Origin: DATGKD01 sp035294855
Lineage (GTDB): Bacteria; Actinomycetota; Acidimicrobiia; Acidimicrobiales; UBA8190
Assembly: GCA_035294855.1 (NCBI GenBank)
Contig: DATGKD010000177.1
Location: 1-5,718, forward strand
Direction: 5' to 3'
DNA: 5,718 nucleotides
Made by a program: the position numbers and the translations under genes. This document shows, in pieces, positions 4,941-5,718 of the stretch. The notes under the pieces are model-generated. The model did no database searches. It was not told where the DNA came from and saw only the letters and a list, made by a program, of their open reading frames with translations. How positions within the stretch are numbered: the stretch's first letter is position 1; each line of letters begins with the position of its first letter.

Positions 4941-5718
4941 TCAGGGGCCCGTGGCGGTGTATTCGAAATCGTCCACCGGCGGGTTCACGACGCTGGTGCC
5001 CTTCGTCGTCGTGACGGTGACCTCCACGATTCCGGTTCCGGGGGGTGAAACGGCCTGAATCGTGGTCGCGTTCTTCACCGTCACGTTCGAAGCCGGTGTC
5101 GACCCGAAGTCCACCGTGGCCGGGCTCGAGAAGAGCTGACCGGTGATGGTCACCTGGTCGCCGCCCGCTTGGTTGCCGACGTCGAAGACCACCGAGGTCA
5201 CGGCGGGGACGCGTTTCACGTACGTGTACTGGTCTGCCTGGTCGATGGGCGACGTCGTGCCGCCGACAACCGTGACGGTGACGTCGACGGTGCCGACCGC
5301 GTGTGCGGGCGAGATCGCCGTGATGGCGTTGGGCGAGTCCACCATGAAACTGGTGGCTGACGCCGACCCGAAGTCCACCTGGGTCACAGACGAGAACCCC
5401 GCACCGCTGATCGTTACCCGATTCCCCCCGGCGGAGGAACCGACCTTCGGGCGGACACTTTGGATGACCGGGGTGTTGACATAGGTGAACCGATCGGCGG
5501 TCACGATCGGGCTCGTGCCCGTGTTCGTCGTCACCCGGATATCGACCGTGCCGGAGCCGGCCGGAGCCGTGGCCTGAACCAGGTGCCTCGAACGGGGCAC
5601 GAAGCTGGCCGAGGTGGAGCCGAATTGGACTGCCGTGGCGCTCACGAGGTTCCTGCCCTTGATGTTGACGATCGTCCCTCCGCCCAGCGGGCCGTGGTCG
5701 GGAGTCACCGCGGTGATT
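4941..5718 (-). CDS. IPT/TIG-repeat protein, C-terminal part (5' end beyond right edge)
   Basis: C-terminal 258 residues of a protein made, in the visible part, only of three IPT/TIG immunoglobulin-like modules of about 80-90 residues. The frame stays open to the window edge and the extra residues read ITAV before TPDHGPLGGG, the normal start of a TIG module, so the GTG at 5708 is an internal Val codon and the N-terminus is missing. Each module shows a Gly-rich turn (GPLGGGT, SSAGGNRV, NQAGGDQV), a G.L/F segment, V.FGS, a GTVDV.VT-like strand and a final FTYV, YTYV or FEYT. The visible part has no Cys and is rich in Val, Thr, Ser and Gly, typical of exported beta-sandwich proteins. No LPXTG, transmembrane or coiled-coil tail follows the last module; the chain ends TATGP. 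TIG modules act as stalks or carbohydrate/protein-binding units in surface proteins; the active part, if any, would be upstream. It is convergent with, and functionally unrelated to, the catabolic genes. GC is lower here: 62-63% in two lines counted. Confidence 0.85.
   Translation of the reverse strand, partial: ITAVTPDHGPLGGGTIVNIKGRNLVSATAVQFGSTSASFVPRSRHLVQATAPAGSGTVDIRVTTNTGTSPIVTADRFTYVNTPVIQSVRPKVGSSAGGNRVTISGAGFSSVTQVDFGSASATSFMVDSPNAITAISPAHAVGTVDVTVTVVGGTTSPIDQADQYTYVKRVPAVTSVVFDVGNQAGGDQVTITGQLFSSPATVDFGSTPASNVTVKNATTIQAVSPPGTGIVEVTVTTTKGTSVVNPPVDDFEYTATGP
4944..5213 (-). repeat. TIG module 3 (C-terminal, 90 residues)
   Basis: From RVPAVTSVVF to the C-terminus. It has NQAGGDQVTITG, VDFGS and IVEVTVTT, and closes with DDFEYTATGP. 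It is the most divergent at its start, with the usual PxxG turn replaced by VFDVGNQAGG. Confidence 0.75.
5100..5115. repeat. 16-nt direct repeat, copy in TIG module 3
   Basis: CGACCCGAAGTCCACC is identical to 5364-5379, 264 nt (88 codons) away. On the coding strand it encodes VDFGS in equivalent positions of modules 3 and 2. Module 1 has a diverged version near 5617 (VQFGS). Confidence 0.7.
5214..5474 (-). repeat. TIG module 2 (87 residues)
   Basis: Begins TPVIQSVRPKVGSSAGG, continues VTISGAGF and VDFGS, then GTVDVTVTVVGG, and ends DQYTYVK. It is the closest of the three to the canonical TIG pattern. Confidence 0.8.
5364..5379. repeat. 16-nt direct repeat, copy in TIG module 2
   Basis: Identical partner of 5100-5115, encoding the V.FGS strand of module 2. 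Identity at codon level suggests either recent module duplication or local codon bias; flanking bases differ, so only this core is shared. Confidence 0.7.
5475..5718 (-). repeat. TIG module 1 (cut by right edge)
   Basis: Begins ITAVTPDHGPLGGGT at the window edge, continues VNIKGRNL, VQFGS and GTVDIRVTT, and ends DRFTYVN. At most a few residues of its first strand are missing. Confidence 0.78.

Noticed and set aside
5143..5484. Forward open frame opposite the TIG modules
   Set aside because: The minus strand shows three periodic TIG modules with conserved turns; the forward translation has no motif.

Overview
This is a high-GC window: hand counts of single 60-base lines in the four forward genes give about 65-82% GC. 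Dense forward-strand coding, a TTG start, a short intergenic gap and the gene families fit a soil or aquatic actinobacterium. Acidimicrobiia or a mycolate-like lipid degrader are possibilities, but the sequence does not settle the taxonomy.

Positions 1-4842 hold four co-directional genes: (1) the C-terminal part of a classical short-chain dehydrogenase (SDR) cut by the left edge; (2) a complete second SDR with a long insertion before the active-site Tyr, resembling the 3alpha-hydroxysteroid dehydrogenase/carbonyl reductase group; (3) a 699-residue single-chain acyl-CoA synthetase of the ADP-forming (acetate--CoA ligase) family; (4) an acyl-CoA dehydrogenase (ACAD) starting 5 nt after it. Genes 2-4 are separated by 13 and 5 nt and are very probably one transcription unit; gene 1 lies 105 nt upstream. 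CoA activation, alpha,beta-dehydrogenation and two alcohol/ketone oxidoreductases look like part of a catabolic route for a carboxylic acid with hydroxyl or keto groups (steroid-, terpenoid- or branched-chain-like). The substrate is inferred from gene content, not shown.

The 105-nt gap between the SDR genes carries a degenerate array with 12-nt phase (661-732), the most unexplained structure in the window. It could be a binding-site array or the relic of a transposon end rich in terminal repeats.

Positions 4843-4940 are a short convergent intergenic stretch with two GC-rich hairpins, probably the transcription end points of the two opposing units. Positions 4941-5718 on the minus strand encode the C-terminal three IPT/TIG (immunoglobulin-like) modules of a larger, probably extracellular protein that runs off the right edge. 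Its GC is lower (62-63% in two lines counted) and its function is unrelated to the catabolic genes.

I found no RNA gene, CRISPR array, intact mobile element or convincing new multi-gene system. The points most worth checking are the 12-nt array, the missing canonical Glu in the ACAD, and the steroid-dehydrogenase-like insertion in the second SDR.
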